Notes: a model not told the origin generated them from the letters alone. 64,000 bases of DNA from Lethocerus indicus (GCA_019843655.1 JACDQD010000103.1:930001-994000), one strand, 5' to 3'. Counted from the first letter of the stretch, positions 36,120 through 49,242 are shown. A program made the numbers and translations.

Positions 36120-39100
36120 GCTTTTATCCGGCCCCTCTTTTTCCTCGTGGCGGCAGGGATGGAGATGAAAGGAAGTGGCTTTCCGACAGCCCCTACGCGG
36201 AGATGATAAAAATTAGGTGCCCCTTTTAGAGAAGCGCCCCCGCCTCCCCCTCGGTGTTATTGGTCGTTACCCCACCCCCTCGGCCTTGTTACCGGGCCTG
36301 CCCGGCAGTTAAACCGAATTACTCTTGTCTAATATAAATCAACCCCGGTATTACACCCTTCTAATAATGAAAAATTGGCCCTATACTCTGCGGAAGCTCC
36401 TTTTTTGTTTCTTTCCTCTATAGCGTTAAAATCGTTCGAAAGTATGATGGTTCAATAAGTAATATCGAACGTGCAGTTTATAGATGGTCGTCAGTCTAAG
36501 AGACCGCTTAGACCTTCCAACAACGCTCATATGTTTAACTGTAAAACATTGTTTGATCAAATTAATGTTAATTGGATTGTGTTATTATTAGGTGCATTCT
36601 GTGAGAGGTTAAAAAAACAGTTCGACAAATTACCAACAGAACATTCTCCAATAGTTGCCTTAATTTTACAATTACATGTGCTAGTAATTCAGTAATTAAG
36701 TTAAAATTGGGATGAATTAATGATAGAGAAGGATTAGATATATTTCGTTAATTTAATTATTATGGATGAATAATTCGTTTATTTTGTGGTCTCAGGCTGT
36801 TCAGTCTCTGTAGTAGAATGTGTTCATATAGTACAGCATAAATAGTTTTAAAAAGTTTAGTTTGAAACTGAAAGACAATTCTCTGGACCAATTTATATAA
36901 TTCCGGTAAAGGTGAATTCCGGTCAGTGAGGGTTGGAATCAAAGTGGCGGGTTAGAACATTTTCACTGAATTACCAACTAAAATTGATTAGAATTTAGTT
37001 TAGATAATAGTGCATGAATAGTAGCTAGTAAATGTAAATAAGAATAATAGGTAACAAGTAACGGAATTTATTGGAGTACTAAAATAAAAACGGAATAAAT
37101 AACAAACAATTAGTACCCTCACTGTACTATGTAATTTAATCAGCTCTGTAACCTTGCTTCGTAAACATATTACAGTGTACAGAGGGTAATTAGATTCATT
37201 TCTTCTTTTTTTAAATTTATGTTCGAATTATGACAATCACCCTGATTAACCGGTGTGTTTCACTTACAGGAATATTTTTTATTGCACAACTGTAGTAAAA
37301 TTTTATATCCGATGTAAAAATACGCTTTGCAGAACTACCGAAATTGACGTTTGAATCGTTTTATAAGCTCCGAATTTTTTTCTTTGAATAAACTACAGAT
37401 ATATTGAGATAAGATCGCGGTCGATAATAGATTAAATTGATTATTTCGATGACGCGTCCATTTTTTGGTTCGGACACGAATCCCGCGGACGCTTAATTAT
37501 TTAGCTTGGAATAAATTTAACTCCCGGCCGTGTGTTGACTCTCTCAATGATTCAGGGATCCAATCGGGCTGAAGACTTCAATTTCTCTGGGCCGAATTCC
37601 ACGGGAAATAATTTGGTTCCAAGTTATACGGGATACAATTCGGGGTCCTCGCCTCTCACTTATCTGGAATTGAATCGAACCAATATTTGTCTGAGCTTTT
37701 CGATGGGAAAAGTCTTGACGGCCGGGGTCAATAATGCGGCAGTTTGAACGCCGACGGTCGGAATAATTTCAGATTTCTTTAGCATTTAATTTGTCATTCG
37801 AATTAAATTTTGCTAGTTCGAATCGAGTGTTCCGACACTTTGGCCTAAGCGTTCGTAATAAATTCTTGAACTGAATAAGGACATAGTTTTTATAAGATTT
37901 GGCAGTTAGAATGTGAATGATTTGTACTAATTGCAATTATTACCGTGCATTCTTATGTGTCCTTTTATGGAGGCTTTGGAAACGTTCAGGAGGGCCATAC
38001 GAAGGAGGCACAACATTAATATATTGACAATGATGCATTGTCAAATACTTATATCTTTGATTAAATTATTACATACGATTTAAGATGAATTAGAACTGGC
38101 GCTTGGAACTAGAATGAAAAGAAAAGCTAATAAAAATGTTGAAGGGGGCCATGACTAGAAAAGGGTCGGGAAGGGCTGAACTAGACTATAACGTCTGGGA
38201 TAAAAAAAAATTCTAACACCTGATCGTTCTTAAAGTTTGATTTATGACCGGTAATAGCCGCATTGAAAATCTTCGGTTTTCGCCGGCGTTCAGAACTGCA
38301 ATATGATTGATCATTTTCTATATTCAACCCGTCCTTCAAAATTATTTCAATGCCTCAACTACCAGTGAGGAGTGTGATATATGAAGTGAAAAATTACTCA
38401 GACCTCAAACACGGACCATCCATTAAACGTTTTACTATCGTGCGTACTACGATGTGTATATCTCTTTCATAACATTTCAGTGAAACGTATTATTGTTAGT
38501 TTCGTACGGAATATGAAGGAAGGCACAAAATCAAGCATCGTTGTCCGTCGTACAACTAATATTATAAAAAAATGTTCCTACATTCCCTGTATGTAAACGC
38601 TGTTCCCTCTGTTGTCTATTCTCTCGCGAAGTCATCTAGCTTTTGTAAAACAAAGATACAGTGAGTGTACAGAATTCTAAAGCAAAGAATGAGTGAGACA
38701 TCCTATTCCGGGTGCAGGAGCCCGGTGGCTTCTTCAACTTTTCACTTTCCCCGCGAACAAAAGAACGGGCTATAATTTTGAAAATAGTTTCTGCCACTTA
38801 CTTCTTGCGGGGTTGGTAAGAAAGTAGCAGTTCTAACGACGAAACTTCAGTGTTTGATACAGGAACAAAAACTGCCGGATGAGCGAAATTATCCCGAAGG
38901 AGGAGGGGCTCCCTCTCGCCCCCCTACCATCATCACGGCGTCTGGTAAAGACTTGAGCTTTCTGAGAAACTGCTGAACACACATTGTGAAACATTAATAT
39001 TGGGGCCATTCGCGGAAATCTGAAATTAGTGAGCGCTTTCAAAGGCGACCCATTTTCTGTTAATCGGCCGACCGGAAATAAGATTTGAAATTGATATTAA

Positions 39101-40430
39101 GACGATCTTTCAGGTTGTTCTGTACAGCTCCGAAATGTATCCCTTTTGCCGGCGGCAATATCCTAAAGTGGTCAGAGAAATTCTGCAGTAGTGATGGTTT
39201 GAGAGCCGTCGTATTATTTTATTTACGCTCCTTCGGCCCCAACTAAATGGAATACTAGTTTAAGTTTGTTTGGAGGTCGGCGAGGGTTTTGAATATGATG
39301 ATAACTCGATTTTCTGTCTCAACTAACTTAACTAGCCCCAACCTATACCCTATTTTGGGTTCTCGTTTATGATATTAGAACGCCTAATCAACATAACTAA
39401 TAACATAGTTTAAACATTTGTTTGAAAAAGGTACATAAAATTCTCCTGCAATAATTTTAAGAACTATGGGGGCCCGAATTTAATGAAATACTATTGCCGA
39501 CAACGAGCACCTGTATTGTCTGATTGGTATGGGTAAAGAAAATATTTTCTTTTTCATTTACAACAAACCTATATGTAGGTATGTCAAAAAATCGTTTATA
39601 ATTTAACTTCTATTTAATAATTTAAGAACAGATTATTTTTCAGATACTTGATAGAGTGTTGCACTATTTTTTTGTATTTTTGGTAATTAACTTAGTGGTC
39701 TAAATTTAATAATACGATATTAGCTCACTACCTATCCTTCAAAGTTCATGACTTTATTTATTCATATTAGGTAGAATTATTATCAACAGAGTTTAAAATA
39801 CGGGTAGTAGATAATATTAGCAAACTTTTCATCGCGAGATAGCGTTTGAAGGAGTTATTCGCCCCGGTAAGGAATCTATTAGCACGAAAGTCGTTATCTA
39901 AGGTGTTGCTTGAGACTTCCCCTATAAGAAAATCTGAGTTCCGCCTTCGCCTCCCCCAAGAGAGATTTATATCTTCCTCAGTCCTTCCTTTAATTGATTT
40001 AAGCTCAACCCCCTGAGAGGGTATGATGTACGACTTCCCCTTTTTATATCAGACTATCTCGCTATAATCAATCATTACGGTCCCACCCCCTCTCCCCTCC
40101 AAAACCAGTGACGACACAAACGGATTGAGAATTGGCGACCAATAACCAATATCCGCATGACGTCTCACGCATTTTCGCTTCGCTAATCAATCCCGTATTT
40201 TGAACCCACTTCAAACGAGAACAGTGCTTCATATGTACTTAAAACTGTAACTTAAAACATCACTCCCAACTCAATTGTAACATTTAATAAATAAGTAATC
40301 AGACTTTATCGTTTCATTCATTTTTCTGTATCAAAAACTGAGAGTAACATTTATTGGCCACATTAACCAATATGTGTCCTGAAAATTAAAATTCAGCTCG
40401 CTTAACTTAAAAAACTTGCATTTAAATTTT
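32264..40430. other. Non-coding stretch, no gene seen
   Basis: The longest bland part of the window, between the duplicated block and the TAATCC array, interrupted only by the (TTC)n tract. A consensus donor GAG|GTAAGT sits at 35073 and a minus-strand acceptor/donor-like CAG|GTAAAT at 35336-35331; neither has supporting context. Confidence 0.55.
36081..36119 (+). repeat. (TTC)n microsatellite
   Basis: TTC/CTT trinucleotide run of ~39 nt with CTCC interruptions at both ends. A pure pyrimidine strand of this type can form triplex DNA. Confidence 0.92.
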
Positions 40431-40649
40431 ATTAATCCATCTTAATCCGTCCTAATCCCGTCGCCATAAACCAACCTTAATTAGCCTTAACCCACCATAA
40501 TCCGCTTTAATCCACCCCAAAAATTCCATTCTAATCCGCCATAATCCTAATTAATCCACCTTCATCCATCCTAATCCTCCTTAGTCCACATTAATCACAC
40601 TTTCATCCGCCTTAATCCGTCTTAATCCGCCTTAAAAACACCTTAATCA
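40431..40649 (+). repeat. Degenerate ~10-bp minisatellite rich in TAATCC
   Basis: A decayed tandem array with a unit close to CYTTAATCCR. Eleven exact TAATCC hexamers start at 40433, 40443, 40453, 40498, 40508, 40532, 40542, 40552, 40572, 40613 and 40623. Near-misses (TTAACCC, TAGTCC, TAATCA, TTCATCC) fill several gaps at about the same period. TAATCC is the known core site of K50-class homeodomains (Bicoid, Orthodenticle/Otx, Goosecoid, Pitx), and a ~10-bp period would place sites on one face of the helix. Repeat structure is certain; regulatory function is inference only. Confidence 0.75.
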
Positions 40650-41411
40650 TTGGTCATTTGGGCGTGTTGGGTACCATTGGAGCATCATGTGCAACACAGT
40701 GCAACGGGGGATTTCTCTTGGGGTTAAAAATTTCCGACGCTCCCTGCATTCAATTGGAGAACGGGCCGAATATTTGCGATACCGCCTCCGAACAAACGAC
40801 GGCCTAATGTCGGATACGGACCGCATAAAATCCTCCCCCCACTCCATTGCAGGACCCCCCCCCGTATTCTCTTCTAGTGCCGTTTTTCGCCGTTTATTTT
40901 TATTACGCCTCAGCACTGTTCTCGTGGAATTACATGGCTCGTTCCGACCCCTTTATTGGCGGACGCTACTCAACCACTTATAGGCGATCGTGGTTATAGG
41001 GCAGACCTGATCGCGAAAACAATTTCATAATTAACGTACAAATTAATGCGGTCAATTCATCGGTTAAACAGTCAGTACATCGTATATATATAAATATACG
41101 AACATCATGTAATATATTTCTGTTTACTTTAATATATTTTATTAATTTTTTTTAAGGGACCGTGAGGGTTTTGATTATACTCTTTATCTGTCCCTGAACG
41201 CAGCGTTATTCTTATTTTTATTTTTAATGTACAATGAGGTTCGAATGTGCATAGCAAACGAATAATTTGCTACCAGTTCAGGAACGCTTGCGAGTTTTAT
41301 TTCTGTCCTTCAGGTGGTTTCGTTTTTCGCCATGAACAACAGCTTTCCGCCCGTAAATGAGGGTCGAGATATACATGTATTGACTAGAAAATTATGTTCA
41401 TTAATTAAAGG

Positions 41412-41477
41412 TAACCTTAATTTCTGTTTCAGGTAAGCACGAGATATACAGACTAGAAACTCATTGTAACTGTAAGT
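41412..41477 (+). other. Candidate recursive splice site with 39-nt RS-microexon (site 2)
   Basis: Seen: TAACCTTAATTTCTGTTTCAG ends at 41432 and carries a branch-point-like CCTTAAT plus a pyrimidine tract. GTAAGC follows directly at 41433. A further GTAAGT at 41472-41477 closes a 39-nt microexon, 41433-41471. The layout matches site 1 (identical TTTCAG|GTAAG core, a donor 35-39 nt downstream, and TAAC plus one pyrimidine before that donor). Frame 1 of the microexon contains TAG and frame 2 begins with TAA; frame 3 is open (12 codons). The downstream donor has T at -1, so it is weaker than a site regenerated from an exon ending in AG. Inference: a second ratchet point in the same + strand intron. 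A true in-frame 39-nt cassette exon is the main alternative. Confidence 0.6.
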
Positions 41478-41858
41478 ACATTATTATTAATTATACGTAC
41501 ATTCATCCAAACATAACGTTCAACACGGTAAAAACAATTAATTGATGTCAAACTGAATTTTAAATAGAACTGTTTCAAATCTGTCTGTTTTAATTTACAT
41601 TTATTAAATTCGCATTTATATAAAGTTCCCGATTCGCAAAATGCAATATAGTTTGTTGTTTTTTCAAACTAAGAAGTATGTTTTATCACATTCAAGAGTA
41701 ATGGCTTCAAGAAAGTATTTACAATTCGCACTAAATAAATTTGTGGTAATCTAGTAAGAGATTATTTATAACAGGTTTACTGTCATAATTTTATTATTGT
41801 CTTCATGTTTCTTGTTGTAACAATAAGTGTTGGTTATTAAAACGGTGGTGGTTTAAAA

Positions 41859-41888
41859 TTCCGAAATTCAGATTTCTGAACGTCGGAA
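41859..41888. other. Short hairpin with internal loop
   Basis: TTCCG/CGGAA outer stem and TTCAGA/TCTGAA inner stem with a 3x3 internal loop. A small direct repeat GAATTCAAAA follows (about 41887 and 41902). Confidence 0.3.
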
Positions 41889-43480
41889 TTCAAAATGATT
41901 GAATTCAAAAGAATATAAATAATTCGTGATAAATGGGCGCTGGTTCGCAGTTCTTTTGTATTTTTTCGTTTTTTTTTGTCGTTTTTTGCGATTAGCTGGT
42001 TTGGCTGTTGGCCAGTCACGTGGGGCCGACGAGTCACCTGACACGGGTTTTGAGGTGGAGGGGGTGGTCAGAGGGAAAGGGGACCTCTCGCAGATTTATG
42101 GGTTCGAGTGCGTTTCGTTTGCTTCCGAAACCGGGCCCGAGCACAAAAGAAATTAGGCCGAAGTATTTTAACATAACAAAAGCGCTAATATTTACACTAG
42201 AGGTTATAAAATGTCAACCGAAGGGTGTCACCGGGCAGTACTTCTGTAGCGTGTCCATTAACCCCATCTCCAGTGTGTGTTTATTGATTCGTTTTTCGAC
42301 AACCAACGAGAAGTACAGAAATTCTGCATTGTAAGTATTGTATTTTTGATTCATTTTGAACACAATTTTATGGCACGTCATTAAGTAAACTTTGTATTCC
42401 CTGCGCGTCATATTGTCGGAGGAAAATGTGCCACTTATTAGCGTCAAAGGGGAAAAAGTTAGTGTCCAGTCTTTACCCGGAGTCATTAATAATTAGCCTC
42501 TCGTTATTGGAAATCCGTGGGGTTCGATACGCTCCAAATTTGGCCAGCTTCAAGCGCTCCGTAAACTTCTAAATTAATTTCTGTTTCCCGTTTATTGAGT
42601 TTACACTCCGTCAATATGAAAATCGGGAGCTCCGGCAATATCGATTGGCAGTACGTTTAATAGGAGTTGGGACGAGTTTTGAGCTTTGCCGGCGTAAGTT
42701 ATCGAATTTCAAAATATACGTGTCCTCAATGTGAATTTTGCCTTTTATCACCGGTATTCAATTAGTAGAAACCCTGTAAAGGATTGGAATCTACTTAACT
42801 TTTTATTGGCGGACCCGAACCAGAATGATAAGGGAATTCGTTTTGCTGTCCCGAGGCGGTATAAACTGCCATAAATTTCGGAAGAAAGGAATTGTATCGG
42901 TATTCCGGTATCTTTATCCATATCTATAGGGGCTTGGCCGGGAGGCGGACTTTCCTTCGACCTAAATAACAGTGGTTGCCGAGTCGTGAAATTCGACTTG
43001 GCGTAGAGCTCAGGAGCTCTAACTTCGGGGCGGGTCGGGGGTCGGTGGAGGGGTCGATGGATTATGTAAGGGGAGGTTATACTCCATCATATATTCCCCC
43101 TTTTCCTTTGCACGGACGGCGGGCCCGTTTTAAAACCGAGAGGCCCCTCTCCCGCCAGTCGCCGGCGACGAGAGGCGCTGCGTTTCCTCAAGTTTCGCCC
43201 AACTTCGAGGGTTCCGCCTCGTCCGTCCGGCGGCCGGAATTATAGCGCGACAGATGAAAACAAACTTCTACACAGGCTCGCGAAAATCCCGTCCGATAGT
43301 TTGTTTTTCGGCCGGATTAAGTTGCAGCCGAAGAGGCGTACATATCGAACATAATAGGAATTTAACTCGGCGTAAAAAATACTTAATATTGTAATACTCT
43401 ATTTCGGTTTCCCGGTGGATCGATTAAACTGATAATAGGAATAATAATACTTTAACTGAACACGCAGAAATCCGTGAGCA

Positions 43481-44120
43481 GATAAATTAAATGCGTCCGG
43501 TGAGTATGTTTGCGCCTTATAATAGGGTAGGGGAAAATGCGAGCGGTCGTAATCCCGGCAGGGCCGTAAACATTGTCGTACATTGTTCCCGGGTAAATCG
43601 AAACTGGCGTCGCCGCCGCGTCTGGGCGGTTTGTCATCCTACAGTCGGCGTAGATCAGAGACGGGCCGCCCCCGGATATTTGACTGAGCACGGCGGCAAT
43701 TTACGTTTTTGGCCGTGAGCGGTTCGGGCACGCGAATACAGACAAACGGAGCCGGAGCGAACACAAACACGGCCGGAAACTTTCTCGTTAATTTCGGGCT
43801 CGCGCCCCGGTGTTAGTGGCGGCGTCGGGATCCTAGACTGTATTTAAAACGTGGCGGTGTGGAGGGGCGGCGTAAACTAGTTTGGTTTATTAGGCCCGGG
43901 GGCGGGCCCCGACGTCACCCACCCCGAGTCTAGCCCAACTTGGGCCAACTTTATAACTGAGAAACGGCTCTCCTAATAGCGGGCGGGCAACATAAGTCGG
44001 GAGCAGGCCCCCGTGTCGCACCAGCCGCTAATACAAGCCGCCCCCACCCTTCTGCACGTGACAATAAACGCCCGCGGTTCGTCAGCCGTGAAGTCGGCCT
44101 TCTAGCAATTACCCCGATCC
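43481..44120. promoter_or_regulatory. CpG-dense GC-rich island
   Basis: Roughly 45 CpG dinucleotides fall in the densest 420 bp (43501-43920), with GC near 57%; CpG is not depleted and may exceed expectation. The island holds a GACGTCAC CRE-like half-site near 43910 and a CACGTGAC E-box near 44055. It contrasts with AT-rich flanks. It could be a regulatory element or unannotated promoter, but no TATA/Inr pair or coding exon could be tied to it. Overlapping open frames here are explained by low stop-codon frequency in GC-rich DNA. Confidence 0.35.
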
Positions 44121-47100
44121 TCCTAGTTTACCTCCGAACTCAACTCCTTTAATAAGAAAATTATGAAACTCCTAACCTGCGCTGTAAATAAATAATATCT
44201 GCACCCGTTAGCCTCGGCCTAGCCTATAGCCAAAACAACGTCTCCGAGTCTAATGAAATTTTACTTATAAAACCGTTTTTTTTGTCATAATTGTCAATCC
44301 CCTGTAATCAAGTTTTAAGACTTCATAGAGACTTAGCGATAACTTCCTTACCTCGCTAACATTAAATACGCGGTGCACGCATTTATTTTTGGAGGTGTCC
44401 TAGATGCTTGAAGTATCAATCGCCGGGCCAAAATTATGTCCTCGTTTAAATATGGGTCTTCGGAGCTTTTAAAAGTCGGCGCATTTACCGCAGCAGAAGA
44501 AAATATGAAATGGCATTAATCTCAAAGTTTGGCGGCAACTTAACATAACTCATAGTACAACCGAATGTTCCCTTCCATACCTCCATCATTTACTTGTCTA
44601 ATTTTCGTTTCAAAACAATTTTTACATCTATCATCTTAATTTACTGGTAGTTTATACTAGCCGTCACTAGATCGCGATGGAATTTTTATTCTTGTCATAT
44701 TCAATGTTCAGCGAGAAACTAATTATTCAAGGATTTCCTAAAATGCCTCTCTTCCGGAGCATGAAATCAAGTCTGAGCGGGTGGGGAGATTGTTTGGGGG
44801 TTATTAATTAACGAGAAAGGATCAGAGATGTAATCTGAAGCCGGGTTGGTGCGCCCACTGTAATGGAGTCTCTCACAAATTGGAGGGGTGGGAAGGTTGG
44901 CCCTGCTGGGTCGCAAAAATACAAGTTAACCCCCTTAAGCTCGGCAGGACTTCAGGGTGTTCTCCTCCCTTGTAAATAATAAAAATGATCAAAATAGTCT
45001 AGGGGTTCAAGACTCGGATAATAGCGTTTGAAAATTATTTTTATAATCGATTCAAAAGATGTAAATTCCCACCTGCTTAATTTGAATTTCAATAGTGGCC
45101 GTAAATAAAAGTGCTTTAAAAACTGGGATTGAGTAATGAGTGAAGCAAATGGGTATGGCTATTCATTTCTGGGTGTCATCAAAAATCATCAAAAAGATGC
45201 TTTGAAGCCCTGAATGTTGATTTCTCTTCTGATTAAAAGCACAGGCGTTGAGAAAAATAATCTGTGATATTTATCTGATAATTAAGAAAAATGTCTTCGT
45301 CACGAATTAAATTCCCGAGTAATTAGTTAATGGTCGAAAATTAATTTATTAGGTTTACACTTGCCATTCGCTTATTGACTCGCAACATTTCCCGAAATAA
45401 ATTGAATCTTTGAGACGGGTAGGAGGAGAAGGCCGGCCCGCCCCTGTTACATACCAAGTGAGCCCCAGTTTCATATGTATGTCATAATTTCACTTTATAT
45501 TCACTACAGGAGGAATGTGTACACATATGACATGAATATATGTATAACTAGCTAGCTGCGTCCTCGGCAATACCAACCCCGAACTCGTTTTACTTGTTCT
45601 TTTTTCATTTACGACCTTCCGTTTCCAAAACTAATGTGCATAATTTTTCGATTGTCCCCCCACATAGATCAACTTTTTATACGGCTGAGAGGAATTTTCG
45701 GACGTGGGCGCCATCCACCGACGGAGTAATTTAATCCCATTTCCTTTGCCTTCATTTCAAGTCAATTATGAAAAATTACATTTTTAGCAAGTTTGAAACA
45801 GGTCAGAATTCATCTTGTCGTACAAAACGTCCTACCAGTCTTGAGAGCAGAACTGATTTATTTTAAATTGTATGACAATAAATTAGGAAACACGGATGTA
45901 GAAAATACTGTGCGGCTTGTATGTGGAATTTAGGGAAGCGGTTGGAATTGGCGCAGCCGTGTCCACCAAGCGAAGTGTTGGAGGGACTTAGGGAAATGAA
46001 AATTCGTCGGGACGACGGACATTTTACGGGTTGTGCAGTCATAGTCAGGACGGAGTGGCGGGGGCTGTGGGTCATGAGAAGATACTACAGTGGAGTTAGA
46101 GCTGAGGAAGGGGTTTGGGAATAGCGGGCCCCACTTTAGCCGGAGTGGGCTGGGCTCCGTCCAGCACTTTACACCGAGCCTTCCTAATCAGCATCCAGAC
46201 AGCACGGAATAAGTTGCTAATGCCGGACTCGATAAATCAAATTCTTAGAAGACTATAGCAATAAAGCCATAATTTGTAGATTTAACCGTAAAGAATTTAA
46301 ACCGTCCAACGCTAGCGTTTCAGTTTGAACGGGGACGATAGATTTCAATTTATCTCGAATCGTGAACAATATTTTAATTATAATTGAAGAAAAGAGTGAG
46401 AGAAATTTTCCACCGTCAGTTTTAACGGGCCGTGGCGAAACCATTGTCCGTATAACATTTAACAGGGCGCCTAATCAGGAACCAGCGCCGTACGAAATGT
46501 GGACAATGCTCCTGTGGAGGGTCGGTTGGGTAGTTTCCACTTCGATGCCCAGGCCGCGGATTACTCGGGGACGACTTTTTAGTCAATTCTCGACCGGGCC
46601 GGTCTCTCATTGTCCTCCCTTGAATTCCCCAATCCTGAATACTGTTTTGTTTTATTCCGGTCGACCCGTCCCTCAGAGTTTAATATTCACCAGGGGGATG
46701 TTAGTTATCGGTAAATGTGATTCTGTTACGTCGATCGGACATACACATTTTAGCCTATTGTTTTCCTAATTGGAGCGATATGTTGGCGTTAATGTACATG
46801 TTAATTTTTTGTTCTGTTATATTCTATTATTAATGTATAGTTGATATTAATATAAGAGAGGTCCCGTTATTCTAAGAAATATATTTTATAATCAAAACTG
46901 TGCCGCCAAATTGACTACACTCATTTTTGAACCAATCAGTGGTTCCAATAAACAGCACTGTTTTGTTGTATCGGTGTTGAAAAACACTGTTGAAAAATTA
47001 ATTGTAGCAGAATTTCATCCGAGTAATGGTGATCAACATCTCCAACAACCCAATCGCGTGAACACTTCGGTCGGAATTTATCTATTTATAAAAATTTAAT

Positions 47101-49240
47101 TTTTATACCGGACGTAGCCGAGATTTAACTGTAATTGGATTTCGGCCATTAATTAGCGCAAACGCGGCAATTTAAAAACTGAATTCAATTACACCGCGGA
47201 GTGCGCATTTTGTATGCATGAACAGCGCGGGTACGGGGCGGTTTACACTTACTCAATTAATCCCAAACCAGATTCAATTTATCCAGTCACCAAACGTGAA
47301 CAATCGTGCAAAAAAATGTCACTTAAGAAGTCGCACAGTATTATATAGTTACCAATTAACTATTGCTCTGTTCCCTTCAACTCATCGAAATATTTATTCC
47401 TTGAGGAACTCGAGGAAAACTATTTTAGGTAGGATTTAAAAATATATCCGAAGTACTCACGTTCTATTCGGGGTGATAGAATGTTCTAATGTAAATCAAA
47501 TATTTGTACACCTTAAGCGACCTATTAAATTTAACTGGGCCGAATTCGGAAGGAAGAGAGGAAAAACGCCAAATGAAAATCAGCGCCAAGTGCACTGAAC
47601 CAGAGCTTCGGGCGGGGGAGGGTGCGGGGTCAGCACACCCTGGAATAAAAAATGTGGAAGATCCACCCGACAAGAAGTTTAATCGAATTTGCGTAATTTG
47701 GAGTTGAGTAGGGGTAGGGGGCGAGATCGGGGGCCACCCTCGTAAACTAGCTCCTTCCTGAAGGTCTCGATTTCGCTCGGCGGCCCTTAATCGAAACGCT
47801 CCGATAGAATTGGGGGGCGTTAGTAGGACGGGGGGGGGAGAGGCACACCGAAGTCTAAATCGAGGGACCTTAGGAAAGTTATGAGCCCGATTATATTATT
47901 CGGTGTCGCATATTTTCTGCAAGCCGAGAGAGCAAGAAAAAAAACCCTTTTAACAAATTCCTGGTGAATTTAACGGGCGGGGAGACATTAGGGAAAAAAC
48001 TATTTATATTTAAGAATTTATATATCGTACTATTCATACAACGATGTTTTGGAATAAACTGTATTCTACTGAAATGAGAAAGTAATTTTTTTCTCAGAAC
48101 ACAACTTTTGTCTCTAGTCTAGATATCGGTTTAGGTATCGGCTTTCCGCAACGTCCGCTGCGTACCAACTGATGATGAATCTGATCTATAGACCGTTTTA
48201 CGAACCCCATGCGACTACATAAATTATAGTCGGCCCGTATTTACCCTGCGTACACAGAGTTTGGTTGTTCGCTAAGGATTCGAGTTTTATCCAGGGGACA
48301 GTATTTGCACAATTGAATAATTTATAATAAACGGACTAACTGAGAGCGTCTTGCGGGCTCGCGCTCGTACTCTCGGAGTGCTGCTGCTCGGGTGTTCCTC
48401 GAGTATTTGATTCAGTGGGTCCACAAATTAGTAGTGGAGGGGTCACAAATCAACGGGGCTTATATAAGAAGGTGCAAACAACCGGGGCTCCGGGTAACAG
48501 GTGCGTTACGGCCACGGTTAATACCCCGGGCTATGAATATTTCCCGCCGAAGGCAATTAGAAAGAAACGGGGTTTAAAGAAAGTCTATTCAACTCTCAAC
48601 TCAATCCTTACGAAATTCATGTTTTTATTGTTAGCTGTTTCCATTGTTTAAAGTGCGACCAATTGAAATAATATTAATATTTTAATACCTTACTGTAAAA
48701 TCACAAAAATTACCTTTGATATAGAAATATATTTACCTCATATTTTCAGCCTACCTATTCAAGATATTGTGAATCTTGGTAGGCTATAGTTTGAAATCAC
48801 TCAGTTTTCCTAAATAGTCCTTGTAATAATATATACATGCCCGGATGGCATGAACCCCGTTAGGCAAGATCGTTGGTTCTGCCCCACCATTGGCAATACT
48901 TGCCGTCTTTAAAACAATTTGAAAGTGAGGCCAAATATAATCCGCGAAAAGTTGTATATCTGTGTTTATATATTGCAGGGGTATGAAGTAGCCGATTGTA
49001 ATATTGTTCAATTAACATCAAAAACTACTACGGGCCTGTAATTGGCAAGTAATACAAGTGCCGGGGGTGGTATTCCGCTTGTTCACTCCATTAGTGTTGT
49101 ATGGCGTCGCTGTAGGCTGGAGGGGTAGTTTGGGGGGCGGCTTGGGGTACTCGAAATGTGGCCGTCGTCGTAGGCCCCTGCTGGCGATTGCCACTCCAAG
49201 TATCGTTCAGAATTTATATCCCCGGGTCGGCACACACGCA

Positions 49241-49242
<2 letters not shown>
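44121..49242. other. Non-coding stretch, no gene seen
   Basis: Contains the longest unexplained open frame in the window (46362-46769, +, 135 codons) and overlapping frames around 45.86-46.12 kb on both strands. None shows a known motif, start context or splice partners, so none is called as a gene. Confidence 0.5.

Noticed and set aside
39755..39776. TTTATTCATATTAG|GTAGAATT as a possible ratchet site
   Set aside because: Poor pyrimidine tract and a weak donor half.
40431..40649. TAATCC array considered as a CRISPR or telomere-like repeat
   Set aside because: The unit is ~10 bp and degenerate, with no spacers, and it does not match arthropod TTAGG telomere repeat.
45863..46124. Overlapping 67-70-codon frames on both strands that look protein-like
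   Set aside because: No recognisable family, no acceptor/donor pair matching the frame, and coding on both strands is improbable.
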